DNA of 64,000 nt from Nonomuraea turcica (GTDB lineage: Bacteria; Actinomycetota; Actinomycetes; Streptosporangiales; Streptosporangiaceae): the NCBI RefSeq assembly GCF_030718205.1, contig NZ_JAUZQF010000013.1, positions 124,001-188,000 on the forward strand, given 5' to 3'. Under the pieces are notes generated by a model. The model was not told the origin of the DNA. It saw only the letters and a program-made list of their open reading frames with translations, and ran no database searches. Every line of letters starts with the position of its first letter. Within the stretch, counting starts at the first letter, position 1. Made by a program: the position numbers and the translations under genes. Shown here in pieces: positions 55,490 through 64,000 of this stretch.

Positions 55490-58255
55490 ATGCACGAACC
55501 CCCCTTCCGCGACCCGTCGGTCCCCCTGGCCGATCGGATCGACGACCTGGTGCGCAGGCTCACGCTCGAGGAGAAGGTCGGGCTGCTGCACCAGTACCAG
55601 GCGCCGGTCGAGCGGCTGGGCCTCGGCGCGTTCCGCACCGGCACCGAGGCGCTGCACGGCCTGGCCTGGCTGGGCCCGGCCACCGTGTTCCCCCAGGCCG
55701 TCGGGCTGGCCTCGACCTGGGACCTCGATCTCGTGAGACGAGTCGGCGAGGCCACGAGTGACGAGGTGCTGGCCTTCCACCACAAGGATCCGGCCGGGGC
55801 GGGGCTCAACGTGTGGGCGCCCGTGGTCAACCCGCTGCGTGACCCGCGCTGGGGGCGCAACGAGGAGGGTTACTCCGAAGATCCGTGGCTGACCGGCGTC
55901 ATGGCGACCGCCTATGCGCTCGGACTGCGTGGGAGCGCTCCCGGAATGCTCAAGACTGCCCCCACGCTCAAACACTTCCTCGCCTACAACAACGAGACCG
56001 ACCGCTGCACGACCTCGAGCAGCATGCCGCCGCGGGTGCTGCACGAGTATGAGCTGCCCGCGTTCCGGCCGGCCATCGAGCAGGGCGCGGCCGTGGCCGT
56101 CATGCCCTCCTACAACCTGGTCAACGGCCGCCCGGCGCACCTCAGCCCGCTGATCAACAGTGTGCTGCGGGAGTGGGCGCCGGATGAGCTGCTGGTCGTC
56201 AGCGACGCGTACGCGCCGGGCAACCTCACCTCGCTGCAGGCCTACCACGACACGCTGCCGGAGGCGTACGCGCACGCGGTCAAGGCCGGGCTGGACAGCT
56301 TCACCCAGGACGACGACCGCAGCCAGGCCACGCTCGGGCATCTCCGGGAGGCGTTGGAGCAGGGCCTGCTGGCCGAGGAGGACGTCGACGCGGCCGTGCG
56401 GCACGCGTTGTCGATCCGGCTCAGGCTCGGCGAGTTTGACCCGGCGACGCCGTACGACGACATCACCGACAGCGTGGTCAACTGCCCCGAGCACCAGGCT
56501 CTGGCCAGGGAGGCGGCGCGGCGCTCGTTCGTGTTGCTGAAGAACGACGGCCTGCTGCCGCTGGCGGACGTGACCAGGATCGCGGTGATCGGGCAGCTCG
56601 GCGACACGCTCATGGAGGACTGGTACAGCGGCACTCTGCCCTACGCCGTGACCGCCCGCGCCGGGCTGGCCGAGCGGTGCGAGACGATCTTCTGCGAGGC
56701 CGTGGACCGGGTGACGCTGACCGCCGACGCCGGCCCGGTCGTCGCCGACCCCGCCGGCGGGCCGCTGCAGATCAAGGCTGCCGAGGCCGGCTTGTTCGAC
56801 CTGTTCGACTGGGGCGGCGGCGCGTACGCGCTGCGCTCCGTGACGACCGGCCGGTTCGTGTCCGTGGAGGCCGGCACGCTGGTGAACGACCAGCCGGGAC
56901 CGAACGGGTGGGAGGTGCGCGAGACCTTCCGGACGGAGGAGCGGCCCCGCGGCACGCTCGCGCTGCGCCATATCTCGACCGGCTGCTACGTCGGCGCGGG
57001 CGAGGACGGGGTGCTGCGCCTGGTCGACGATGCCGACCAGGCCGTGTGGCTGGCCATGGAGGTGGTCAGGAGCGGCACCGAGCAGGCCGCCCGGCTCGCC
57101 GCGGACGCCGACGTGGCGGTCGTGGTGGTCGGCGACCACCCGCTGGTGAACGGCCGTGAGACCGAGGACCGCATGACGCTGGCCCTCGCCTCCGCCCAGG
57201 ACGCCGTGATCGCCGCCGTGCGCAAGGCCAATCCCCGTACCGTCCTGGTCATCACCAGCGGCTACCCGCTCACGTGGACCGACGACGAGGTCCCCGCCGT
57301 GCTCTGGTCGGCCCACGGCGGTCAGGAGTACGGTCACGCCCTGGCCGAGGTGCTGTTCGGCGACGCCGACCCGGAGGGCCGGCTCACCCAGACGTGGTAC
57401 CGCTCCGAGCAGGAGCTCCCCGACCTGCTCGACTACGACATCATCGCCTCGGACGCCACATACCTGTACTTCCGCGGCACCCCGCTGCACCCCTTCGGCC
57501 ACGGCCTCAGCTACACCACCTTCGAGTACGCAGACCTGCGCGTGCGGATCGCGGACGGCGTGCTCACCGCCAAGGTCACGGTGACGAACACGGGGGACCG
57601 GCCGGGTGTCGAGGTCGTCCAGTTCTACACCCACCAGCAGCGCTCCCGCGTCAAGCAGCCGCTGCGCCGCCTGCGCGGCTTCGAGAAGGCCCGCCTCGCG
57701 CCCGGCGAGAGCCGCACCGTCACCCTCACCCTGCCGGTGCCGGAGCTGGCCTTCTGGGACGTGACCAGGGACAGGTTCGTGGTGGAGAGCGCGCCGCACC
57801 AGCTCATGGTCGGCCGCAGCGCCACCGACCTGCGCCTGAGCGCCCGCTTCGAGGTCGAAGGGGAGATCATCCCGCCCCAGTCCGGGGTGTTGCGCGCGGC
57901 CGGCCACGACGAGTACGACGCGATCACGTTCGTGGACGAGACCAAAGCGGACGGCGACGCGGTGCGCTCGGACGCGGAAGGCGCCTGGATCCTGTTCAGG
58001 CAGGTGGACCTGACCGGCGCCACGGCCTGCGTGGCCACGGCCGGCAGCGCCGAAGGAGGCATGATCACCATCCGCCGCGGCGACCCCCTCTACGGCCAGG
58101 CCGTGGCGACCTTCCCGGTGCCCAGGACGGACCGGTACGACTATCACGCCATCACGGCACCCCTTGCCGCCGCCGACGGGGTGCACGATCTTTATGTGGT
58201 GTTCGAGAACGACAGTGTGACGCTGGTCCAGCTCGACTTCGGAGCCGGGGCTTGA
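55490..58255 (+). CDS. Cytoplasmic GH3 beta-glycosidase with inserted beta-trefoil-like and CBM6-like modules
   Basis: A 921-residue enzyme with the same domain order as the GH3 at 31430: GH3 N-domain with nucleophile Asp239 in VVSDAYAP, an insert (LRSVTTGRFVSVEAG, then LRHISTGCYVGAGED), GH3 C-domain (FGHGLSYTTFEY), Fn3-like (VTVTNTGDRPGVEVVQFY) and a CBM6-like tail. There is no signal peptide, so it should hydrolyse imported oligosaccharides. ATG 55490 was chosen because AGAGGG is well spaced for it and abuts ATG 55484. Confidence 0.87.
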   Translation: MHEPPFRDPSVPLADRIDDLVRRLTLEEKVGLLHQYQAPVERLGLGAFRTGTEALHGLAWLGPATVFPQAVGLASTWDLDLVRRVGEATSDEVLAFHHKDPAGAGLNVWAPVVNPLRDPRWGRNEEGYSEDPWLTGVMATAYALGLRGSAPGMLKTAPTLKHFLAYNNETDRCTTSSSMPPRVLHEYELPAFRPAIEQGAAVAVMPSYNLVNGRPAHLSPLINSVLREWAPDELLVVSDAYAPGNLTSLQAYHDTLPEAYAHAVKAGLDSFTQDDDRSQATLGHLREALEQGLLAEEDVDAAVRHALSIRLRLGEFDPATPYDDITDSVVNCPEHQALAREAARRSFVLLKNDGLLPLADVTRIAVIGQLGDTLMEDWYSGTLPYAVTARAGLAERCETIFCEAVDRVTLTADAGPVVADPAGGPLQIKAAEAGLFDLFDWGGGAYALRSVTTGRFVSVEAGTLVNDQPGPNGWEVRETFRTEERPRGTLALRHISTGCYVGAGEDGVLRLVDDADQAVWLAMEVVRSGTEQAARLAADADVAVVVVGDHPLVNGRETEDRMTLALASAQDAVIAAVRKANPRTVLVITSGYPLTWTDDEVPAVLWSAHGGQEYGHALAEVLFGDADPEGRLTQTWYRSEQELPDLLDYDIIASDATYLYFRGTPLHPFGHGLSYTTFEYADLRVRIADGVLTAKVTVTNTGDRPGVEVVQFYTHQQRSRVKQPLRRLRGFEKARLAPGESRTVTLTLPVPELAFWDVTRDRFVVESAPHQLMVGRSATDLRLSARFEVEGEIIPPQSGVLRAAGHDEYDAITFVDETKADGDAVRSDAEGAWILFRQVDLTGATACVATAGSAEGGMITIRRGDPLYGQAVATFPVPRTDRYDYHAITAPLAAADGVHDLYVVFENDSVTLVQLDFGAGA

Positions 58256-59256
58256 GCCGGCGCACGGTCACGATCTCCGAGGTCGCCAAGCACGCGGGCG
58301 TGGCCGTCAGCACGGTCTCGTATGTGCTCAGCGGCAAGCGGACGATCTCGGCCGACACCAGGCGGCGGGTGCTCGACAGCATCAGCGCGCTCGGCTACCA
58401 CCCCAATGCCGGCGCCCGGGCCCTGGCCAGCAAGCGCTCCAACGTGATCGCGTTGGTGCTGCCGCTGCGGGCGGGCATGCACGTGCCCGTGCTGATGCGC
58501 TTCGCCAGCGCCGTCGTCACGGCCGCCCGCCGCTTCGACCACGACGTGCTGCTGCTGACCGCCGACGAGGGCACCGCAGGCATCCGCCGGGTGGCCGCGA
58601 GCGCGCTGGTGGACGCCCTGGTCCTCATGGACGTGGAGCTGGACGACCGCCGGGTGCCACTGCTGCGCGAGCTGGCCGAGCCGAGCGTGCTCATCGGCTT
58701 CCCCGCCCAGCCGGCCGGGCTGACCTGCGTCGACCTCGACTTCGCGGCCGCCGGGATCCGCTGCGTGGAGCATCTGGCCGAGCGCGGGCACGAGGAGATC
58801 GCCCTGCTCGGAGCGCCTTCCGTGGTGTACGACCGGGGCACGGGCTTCGCCACCCGCACCCGCGAGGGCTTCGAGGCCGCCATGGCCGACCATGGGCTCA
58901 AGGGGGTGGCGCTGCCCTGCGAGGAGACGTTCGACGAGGTCTACGAGACCGTACGCGACCTGCTCCTCGACCGTCCGAGCCTGTCCGGCCTGGTCGTGCA
59001 CAACGAGGCCGCGGTCGGGCACGTGCTGGCGGCGCTGCGCCAGCTGGAGCGGCGGGTGCCGCACGACGTGGCCGTGGTGGCGATCTGCCCCGACGACGTG
59101 GCCGAGCGGGCCAGCCCGCCCCTGACCTCGGTGCTGATCCCGGCCGAAGAGGTCGGCAGGGAGGCGGTCCGCCTGGTCATGGACAAGCTGGAGGGCCGTA
59201 CGGTGCCTGAGTCCACCCTCCTCGCCCCGCTGCTGGCCATCCGCAGCAGCACCTGA
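58252..59256 (+). CDS. LacI-family transcriptional regulator
   Basis: A 334-residue repressor. The N-terminal HTH (TISEVAKHAGVAVSTVSYVL) and hinge (GYHPNAGARALASKRSN) precede a periplasmic-binding-protein-like domain. TTG 58252 overlaps the GH3 stop as TTGA and has GGAG upstream, so it is translationally coupled to GH3. It probably binds the palindrome at 55456 and so regulates GH3 and itself. Confidence 0.9.
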   Translation: MSRRTVTISEVAKHAGVAVSTVSYVLSGKRTISADTRRRVLDSISALGYHPNAGARALASKRSNVIALVLPLRAGMHVPVLMRFASAVVTAARRFDHDVLLLTADEGTAGIRRVAASALVDALVLMDVELDDRRVPLLRELAEPSVLIGFPAQPAGLTCVDLDFAAAGIRCVEHLAERGHEEIALLGAPSVVYDRGTGFATRTREGFEAAMADHGLKGVALPCEETFDEVYETVRDLLLDRPSLSGLVVHNEAAVGHVLAALRQLERRVPHDVAVVAICPDDVAERASPPLTSVLIPAEEVGREAVRLVMDKLEGRTVPESTLLAPLLAIRSST

Positions 59257-59261
59257 CGGCC

Positions 59262-59831
59262 CTACAGAGCCCGTACGGCGATGCCGGGATAGTCCAGGAC
59301 GAAACCGGCCTCGTCGTAGACGAGGCGGCAGGAGAAGCCGTCGGCCGGCGAGACGTAGTCGTAGCTGTCGCCGTCGACCCGGACGTACTGCTGTTCCAGC
59401 CGCTCGACGGCCAGGTCCAGGGAACGGACGTAGGCGGCGGGGGCTTCGGAACCCCCGCCGACGGCCAGGCGCATGCGGTGCACGGGGAACGCGTTGGTCA
59501 TCGCCGACGACTCCAGGTCGACGTCGAGACAGCCGTCCAGGTGCGGGGCGGGGACGCCGTCGACCAGCCAATGGCCGTCCCCGTCACCCTCCAGCGTGGT
59601 GCGCCGGGACCCGGTGACCCACCGTCCCGTGACCTCGGCGCGTCTCGTGATCCACCGCGAGTCGACGTCGATGGCGTAGCTGACGATCCAGGTCCGGCCC
59701 GCTTCGACGCCCGTCGTACAACCCTCGATGCGATGCCAGTCGCCCAGCGGGCGGAAGTAGACCACCTCGAAGCCCGTTTGTACGTCGGCGTGCCGCCAGG
59801 CGGCGGTCTTCGGCGGAGGTGCGAAGGTCAC
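59262..59831 (-). CDS. Putative glycolipid-binding family protein
   Basis: A 189-residue all-beta protein of the DUF1089/putative glycolipid-binding family. It has AAWRHADVQTGFEVVYF at the start, RRAEVTGRWVTG, and HWLVDGVPAPHLDGCLDVDLE with FPVHRMRL in the second half. The biochemical role of the family is not established. GTG 59831 is the start. It converges on lacI with a five-base gap. Confidence 0.75.
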   Translation of the reverse strand: MTFAPPPKTAAWRHADVQTGFEVVYFRPLGDWHRIEGCTTGVEAGRTWIVSYAIDVDSRWITRRAEVTGRWVTGSRRTTLEGDGDGHWLVDGVPAPHLDGCLDVDLESSAMTNAFPVHRMRLAVGGGSEAPAAYVRSLDLAVERLEQQYVRVDGDSYDYVSPADGFSCRLVYDEAGFVLDYPGIAVRAL

Positions 59832-59861
59832 TCCACCGATCCTGCCCGGGCGGCGGGTGTC

Positions 59862-60470
59862 TCATGCTCTCCGTCTGGCACGGTAGGCGCTGGCTTTGGC
59901 GCGGTTCTGGCAGGACAGGTCGCAGAAGCGGCGGGAAGCGTTGCGCGTGGTGTCGAAGAAGACCAGAGCACACTTGTCGGCCTGGCAGGCGCCGAGGCGG
60001 ACGGACTGGCCGACGCCGATGACCATGGCCAACGCCGTGCCCATGTCCGCGGCCCAGGCGTCCACCAGACCCGCATCCGCCCGGTGGAAGGCCAGCACCG
60101 GGCGCCGGTCAGGATGGCCGTGCAGGTTGGCGACGGCCTTGTGGCGGATCAGGAGATCGTTGAGCTGCTCCACAACGGCGAGGATGCGATCGCCCGCGCC
60201 GAAGATCGGGCGTAGCTGCCCGGCGACTTCCGCCAACCGGTCGGCGTCGGCGGCCGTGAGCGCGCTGGGCGGGCGACCGGCCGCGGCCAGCTCGGCGATG
60301 ATCGCAGCGCGCCGTTGCTCCCCGGACTGCGGCGGCGTGACGGGCCTGCCATGTGCCGTGGTGACGGCCAGACAGTTCACCAGGAGGACCGCCAGCTCGG
60401 CCCGCCCTCCGACATAACTGTCTATTTCCGGTTGACCAGTGATGCGCCATGGATCTATCGTCACTGGCAT
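59862..60470 (-). CDS. CGNR zinc-finger / ABATE-domain regulator
   Basis: A 202-residue protein. The N-terminal ABATE-like helical domain (DSYVGGRAELAVLLVNCL) precedes a C-terminal zinc finger with CQADKCALVFFD and RFCDLSCQNRAKA, in which CQNR replaces the CGNR quartet. These are stress-linked DNA-binding proteins of actinobacteria. It is divergent from the SCO6745-family gene over only 26 bases, with a 9-base inverted repeat across the two starts. Confidence 0.8.
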   Translation of the reverse strand: MPVTIDPWRITGQPEIDSYVGGRAELAVLLVNCLAVTTAHGRPVTPPQSGEQRRAAIIAELAAAGRPPSALTAADADRLAEVAGQLRPIFGAGDRILAVVEQLNDLLIRHKAVANLHGHPDRRPVLAFHRADAGLVDAWAADMGTALAMVIGVGQSVRLGACQADKCALVFFDTTRNASRRFCDLSCQNRAKASAYRARRRA

Positions 60471-60486
60471 AGTTTATATAGACAGT
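60417..60486. promoter_or_regulatory. Separated inverted repeat across divergent promoters
   Basis: ACTGTCTAT (60417-60425) and ATAGACAGT (60478-60486) are perfect complements 52 bases apart. One arm lies in the CGNR coding start and the other in the promoter just before the SCO6745-family ribosome site. This could allow looping autorepression by the CGNR protein. Confidence 0.45.
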
Positions 60487-60496
60487 GAGGTGTGTG

Positions 60497-61363
60497 ATGA
60501 GTTTCGGACCGCTCGCCCGGCAGATGTGGCATCAGATCGAGCCGGTGCACGCGACGCTCTACTTCAGCCCTGAGGCCTTCGAGGAGGCGGCGGGACTCGG
60601 CTACGACATCACCTCGCGCTGGCCGAGCTACTTCGCCTGGCGCACGGCGCCGCTCGGCGCCGCCGGCTCGAGGCTGGCCGCCGCCACCTACTACAGTTTC
60701 AGCCCTGCGATGATCGCCGACCATGTGCCCGGCATCTGGGCCACCGCGACGCCCCGGCAGGTGCTCGACGCCCGCCTGCGCGCGATGGACCGGACGATCC
60801 ACGCGTTGCCCGGCGAGCTGACCGACCTGAAAGAGGCGACTGAGCTGGCCGTCAGGGCCGCGGAGAGCATCCAAGTGGCCCATCGGCCGCTGGCCGCGGC
60901 CAATCTCGACCTGCCCTGGCCGGACGAGCCGCATCTGGCCCTGTGGCAGGCGTACACGGTGCTGCGCGAACATCGCGGCGACGGACACCTGACCGCGCTG
61001 CAGGCCGCCGGCCTGGACGCCTGCGAGGCGCTGGTCTCCTTCGCCTCCGTCGGGGCCGCGCCGGTCGCCAACTTCGCCGGACGGGGCTGGAGCCCCGAGG
61101 AATGGGAGGCCGCACGGGAACGGCTCGCCGGTCGCGGCCTCATCGATGCCGAAGGATCGGCCACCGCGGCCGGGCAGGCCCTGCGCGACCAGGTCGAGCG
61201 GCTCACCGACGACCTGGCCGCCGAGCCGTGGCGAGCCCTCGGCGAGGCGGCGGCCGAACGCCTGGCCGAGCTCAACCGGCCACTGCTGGGCGCGGTCTTC
61301 GAGTCGGGCATGCTGCCGGCGACGAGCACTCTGGGCATCGGCAAGATACGGGTGCCCGCGTGA
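60497..61363 (+). CDS. SCO6745-family protein
   Basis: A 288-residue helical protein with MWHQIEPVHATLYFSPEAFE at the start, RWPSYFAWRTAPLG, and a later LDACEALVSFASVGAAP; it ends in a winged-helix-like region. Homologues are widespread in Streptomyces and relatives, have no proven function, and may be HTH-containing. ATG 60497 has GTGAGG upstream. It overlaps the acetyltransferase gene by four bases. Confidence 0.75.
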   Translation: MSFGPLARQMWHQIEPVHATLYFSPEAFEEAAGLGYDITSRWPSYFAWRTAPLGAAGSRLAAATYYSFSPAMIADHVPGIWATATPRQVLDARLRAMDRTIHALPGELTDLKEATELAVRAAESIQVAHRPLAAANLDLPWPDEPHLALWQAYTVLREHRGDGHLTALQAAGLDACEALVSFASVGAAPVANFAGRGWSPEEWEAARERLAGRGLIDAEGSATAAGQALRDQVERLTDDLAAEPWRALGEAAAERLAELNRPLLGAVFESGMLPATSTLGIGKIRVPA

Positions 61364-61875
61364 ACCTCGAACGACTCGCCGGGCCGGAGGCACTCGCCCA
61401 CACCGCACAACTGGTCGACATCTACCGCGCCGCGTTCAGCGGCCCCCCTTGGTATGAGGACGGGTACGGCGCAGCCGCCTTCGCCGAGCGCCTGACCGCG
61501 GACGTACGCCGCCCCGGCTTCGCGGCGGTTCTGGCAGGCCACGACGGTGAGCCCGCGGGACTCGGCACGGCATGGCCGACCCAGAGCCCCTTTCCTACGG
61601 GTCGCGCCTACGATCGGGTGCGCGCGGAACTCGGCGACGAGGTCGAAACGCGCCTGGTCGGAACACTGGAGGTCGACGAGTTGGCGGTGAGCCCGCACGC
61701 ACGCGGCCACGGACTGGCGGGACGCATCCTCGACCTGCTGTGCGATGGCGCCGGCGCCTGCTGGCTGCTCACCGCCCCGGCGGCGGTCGATGCGATCAGA
61801 CTCTACGAAAAGCTGGGCTGGCAGCGCCTGACCAGGCCGGAGGCCGGCATCGTGGTATTCACCCGCTCCACCTGA
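61360..61875 (+). CDS. GNAT-family N-acetyltransferase
   Basis: A 171-residue acetyltransferase. The acetyl-CoA loop is VSPHARGHGLAGRILD, and the C-terminal strand has AIRLYEKLGWQRL. GTG 61360 overlaps the SCO6745-family stop, so the two are coupled. The acceptor is unknown. Its stop is directly adjacent to the stop of the convergent next gene. Confidence 0.82.
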   Translation: MNLERLAGPEALAHTAQLVDIYRAAFSGPPWYEDGYGAAAFAERLTADVRRPGFAAVLAGHDGEPAGLGTAWPTQSPFPTGRAYDRVRAELGDEVETRLVGTLEVDELAVSPHARGHGLAGRILDLLCDGAGACWLLTAPAAVDAIRLYEKLGWQRLTRPEAGIVVFTRST

Positions 61876-62406
61876 TCAGGCCATTTCCGCGGTGATGGCC
61901 CAGCGCTCGTGGTCGCGCCACGCGCCGTCGATGAACTGGAAATTGGGGGAGTAGCCCTCGCGGTGGAACCCGACCCGCTTGATCAGGTTGAGCGAGGCGG
62001 TGTTGGACGGCTGGATATTCGCCTCTAGGCGGTGCAGCGCGAGCTCGCCGAAGGCGTATTGGACGAGCAGCCGCAGGCCCTCGGTCATGTAGCCGCGGCC
62101 GGCCGTGGCCGCGTAGGCGTTGTAACCGAGGGTGCCGGCTTGATGGGTGCCCCGGACGATGTTGTTGATGTTGGCCCGCCCGGCGATCGCGCCGGTGTCG
62201 AGACGGCAGATCAGGAACCCGTCGTGCGCGGGGCCGATGAAGCGCTCGATGTACGCGTCGAAGGCCTCAGGTGTGGTGATGGGCGGGCCGGGCATCCACG
62301 GTGCGAGGAACTCCGCGCTCTCCCTGTTCAGGGCCAGGAACTCGGAGCGGTCCCGCCGGGAGACGCGGCGGATGCCGACGTGGCTGCCGTGGGCCAGGTA
62401 GGTCAT
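61876..62406 (-). CDS. GNAT-family N-acetyltransferase (RimJ/RimL-type)
   Basis: A 176-residue protein. It has the N-terminal IRRVSRRDRSEFLALNRES, the TLGYNAYAATAGRGYMTEGL acetyl-CoA loop, and the RimJ/RimL signature LHRLEANIQPSNTASLNLIK. Such enzymes acetylate ribosomal protein N-termini or other alpha-amino groups. It stands alone on the minus strand. Confidence 0.88.
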   Translation of the reverse strand: MTYLAHGSHVGIRRVSRRDRSEFLALNRESAEFLAPWMPGPPITTPEAFDAYIERFIGPAHDGFLICRLDTGAIAGRANINNIVRGTHQAGTLGYNAYAATAGRGYMTEGLRLLVQYAFGELALHRLEANIQPSNTASLNLIKRVGFHREGYSPNFQFIDGAWRDHERWAITAEMA

Positions 62407-62477
62407 TCACGTGATCTTACGCCTGGCGAATTGCGCGGGTGATGGTCGGATTTCGCCGTGATTGCGATACTCGCTTC

Positions 62478-62870
62478 ATGGATGAGGTGCTCCCCGCGAC
62501 GCTGCAGCCCGTGCTCAGGGACCTCTACGCGACCTGCCGGGTACGCCCCACCGTCCGGTTCGCCGACGTGCGGAGTTGGGAGGAGCGGTTCCTTTGGTTG
62601 CACGCCCCGGACGGAAGCGGGCAGGGGATCCGCCTCCACGGCGATGGCGACGCCGCCTCCCAAACAGCGGACTTCGCTGATCAGGTCCAGGAGTGGGCGG
62701 TCGAAGCCCTGTGGCAGGAGGGTTTGCCGGCGGTGTGGCCGCACTGTCCGATGCATCCTGACACGCACCCGCTGAGCGCCGCGGTCGTCCAGGACAAGGC
62801 CGTGTGGTTGTGCCCCCACACCAAGAAGCTCATCGCCGCCATCGGGCGGCTACAGGAGCAGGAAGGCTGA
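62478..62870 (+). CDS. Small cytoplasmic protein of unknown function
   Basis: A 130-residue protein starting MDEVLPATLQPVLRDLY. It contains a zinc-site-like arrangement WPHCPMHPDTHPL ... VWLCPHTKK (two Cys, three His), so it may bind a metal. ATG 62478 is chosen; a GTG 39 bases upstream is the alternative. Similar short proteins with a C-x-x-H pattern are common in actinomycetes, without known role. Confidence 0.65.
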   Translation: MDEVLPATLQPVLRDLYATCRVRPTVRFADVRSWEERFLWLHAPDGSGQGIRLHGDGDAASQTADFADQVQEWAVEALWQEGLPAVWPHCPMHPDTHPLSAAVVQDKAVWLCPHTKKLIAAIGRLQEQEG

Positions 62871-62876
62871 GCAGCA

Positions 62877-62921
62877 AGAAGCGCTCCCCGCGGGACCTGT
62901 CGTCCCGGGGAGAGCGCTTCT
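62877..62921. terminator. Bidirectional terminator
   Basis: AGAAGCGCTC ... GAGCGCTTCT with an inner CCCGCGGGAC/GTCCCGGGG stem forms a long, nearly perfect hairpin. It lies between two convergent genes, 7 bases from one stop and 13 from the other. Confidence 0.75.
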
Positions 62922-62933
62922 GGAAATGCTTGC

Positions 62934-64000
62934 TTACCAGTCGCCGCCGAAGTCTCCGCCTCCGAAGTCTCCGCCGCCGCCGAAGTCGCCCCAGCCGCCG
63001 CCGTCGCCACCGCCGAAGTCTCCGGCTCCGGCGTCAGCGGCACCCTCGGCATAACCGGCGCCGTAGCCGCCCATGCCCCAGCCGCCGCTCAGCATGCTGC
63101 CCATCATGGTGCCGATGAACATGCCGGTCATGATGTCGCCGAAGCCGCCGTAGTAGCCGTACGCGTACGGCTGGTAGGCCGGGCCCGCGTCGTAGTAGGG
63201 CCGGCGCTGGCCGTCGACCATGACCTCGCGCATCTGCGGGTCGAAGCCGCGCTCCACGGCCTCGGCGTCCGCGCGGCAGGCGGGCACGTCGCGGACCGCG
63301 CCGCCGGGCGGGGCCCAGCGCACGTCACGGGCCGACGGGCCGTGCTGCGGGTTGAAGAAGCAGGGGGCGCGCCGCTCGGGGACCGGCTCGTCGTTGACCT
63401 TGGCCTTGACCACGGCGAGCGCGTAGCGGCCGTCCTCGAGGGTCTGGGTGACCTCGCGGACCTGGTCGACACGCTGGATGGTGGCCAGCTGGGTCTTGGC
63501 CTTCTCGTAGGAGTCGAGTGCCGTCTGCCACTCGTCGATGTGCTTGCCGCCCTCGCCGGAGAGGGCGACGTCGGCGTCGACGGCGGTGATCTCCTCGCCG
63601 AGCTTGGTGACGTCCTCGTCCACGGTCTGCTTGACCGCGGCCAGGTCCTTGGCCTCCTGGATGGCGCGCTTCTTCTTCTTGTTGCTGGAGTAGAGGAAGT
63701 AACCGCCACCGCCGACCAGGACCAGCACGCCCAGGCCGATCAGCGCGGCGGTGCCGCCGGCGCCCGGGTTGGCCTGGCTGCCGCTGTCGAGCGCCGTGCG
63801 CGTCTTGCCCGCGACGGCGGCGTCGACCCGGTTGGTGAAGTCCTTCATGCCATCGACGACGTCGGAGTTGGCGGTGACGGCGCGCTGCGCCAGCTCACCC
63901 GCGAGGCCGCTCTGGCGGATGGCGCTCGAGGCGGCGAACAACGTCTGGCCGTCGAGCACCGCGATGGTGGCGCGGGGCCGGCCCGCACCGGCCAGCGCGG
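62934..64000 (-). CDS. Membrane protein with coiled coil and Gly-rich tail (N-terminus outside window)
   Basis: The frame runs off the right edge, so the beginning is missing; about 355 residues are visible. In order: a helical segment (SSAIRQSGLAGELAQRAV), one transmembrane helix (AALIGLGVLVLVGGGGYFLY), a basic stop-transfer KKKKR, a ~110-residue coiled-coil region (DLAAVKQTVDEDVTKLGEEI on), CFFNPQHGPS and a Tyr/Pro-rich stretch. The C-terminus is glycine-rich with repeated GDFGGG. I do not recognise a named family from this part. Topology suggests a periplasmic or extracytoplasmic N-domain and cytoplasmic tail. Confidence 0.6.
   Translation of the reverse strand, partial: ALAGAGRPRATIAVLDGQTLFAASSAIRQSGLAGELAQRAVTANSDVVDGMKDFTNRVDAAVAGKTRTALDSGSQANPGAGGTAALIGLGVLVLVGGGGYFLYSSNKKKKRAIQEAKDLAAVKQTVDEDVTKLGEEITAVDADVALSGEGGKHIDEWQTALDSYEKAKTQLATIQRVDQVREVTQTLEDGRYALAVVKAKVNDEPVPERRAPCFFNPQHGPSARDVRWAPPGGAVRDVPACRADAEAVERGFDPQMREVMVDGQRRPYYDAGPAYQPYAYGYYGGFGDIMTGMFIGTMMGSMLSGGWGMGGYGAGYAEGAADAGAGDFGGGDGGGWGDFGGGGDFGGGDFGGDW

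Overview
The window is about 72% G+C by eye, with GTG and TTG starts, tightly overlapping stop/start codons, and families typical of filamentous actinomycetes (CGNR regulators, an SCO6745-family protein, mycothiol-type DinB, GH74 with a CBM2 module, many one-component regulators). It is most likely a chromosomal segment of a soil actinobacterium, probably in or near the Streptosporangiales. That placement is an inference from gene content, not from a marker gene. I see no tRNA, rRNA or CRISPR array.

1-7.3 kb is a nucleoside salvage block: the end of a nucleoside ABC permease, cdd, deoA, a MarR/efflux pair, a small lipoprotein, a cupin and adenosine deaminase. 7.4-10.4 kb is a TetR, acyl-CoA ligase and enoyl-CoA hydratase operon. 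10.4-12.8 kb is a MerR / ECF sigma / GyrI-like cassette behind a classic 19-bp-spacer MerR promoter. 12.9-16.9 kb is an accessory patch. It holds an MFS gene, a secreted protein, relics of a second MFS 3' end and a second ATPase 3' end, and an intact AAA/STAND-type ATPase with a nuclease-like tail. The ATPase is bracketed by two ~90-bp blocks of GTCTCA-N4-TGAGAC palindromes.

16.9-25.9 kb returns to conserved housekeeping: phosphosugar mutase, purine nucleoside phosphorylase, M20 peptidase, Lrp regulator, MHS transporter, a gamma-glutamylcyclotransferase-like protein, an LpdA-like flavoprotein and a methyltransferase. 26.1-39.3 kb looks like a xyloglucan utilisation locus: GH31 alpha-xylosidase, an ABC importer, secreted GH3, GH16, an SDR, and secreted GH74-CBM2. 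39.4-45 kb has a GlxA-type AraC regulator and a DJ-1 protein, an IS630-like element carrying a DinB gene inserted exactly between two convergent stop codons, an acetamidase, and a secreted serine hydrolase behind a 27-bp perfect palindrome.

45.1-50.5 kb holds an MFS transporter, an aldo/keto reductase with a MerR-type promoter, a serine-hydrolase relic, a Fic protein and a HigBA-like toxin-antitoxin pair. 50.4-59.3 kb is a second sugar cluster: an LplABC-type importer, ROK regulator, cytoplasmic GH3 and LacI regulator. Its ROK promoter carries an operator-like site that matches one in front of the GH31 operon 28 kb away, so the two clusters are probably co-regulated. 59.3-64 kb has small regulators, acetyltransferases and a truncated membrane protein.

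The observations most worth following are the palindrome-flanked ATPase with its duplication scar, the cargo-carrying IS630-like element, and the shared operator joining the two glycan clusters.
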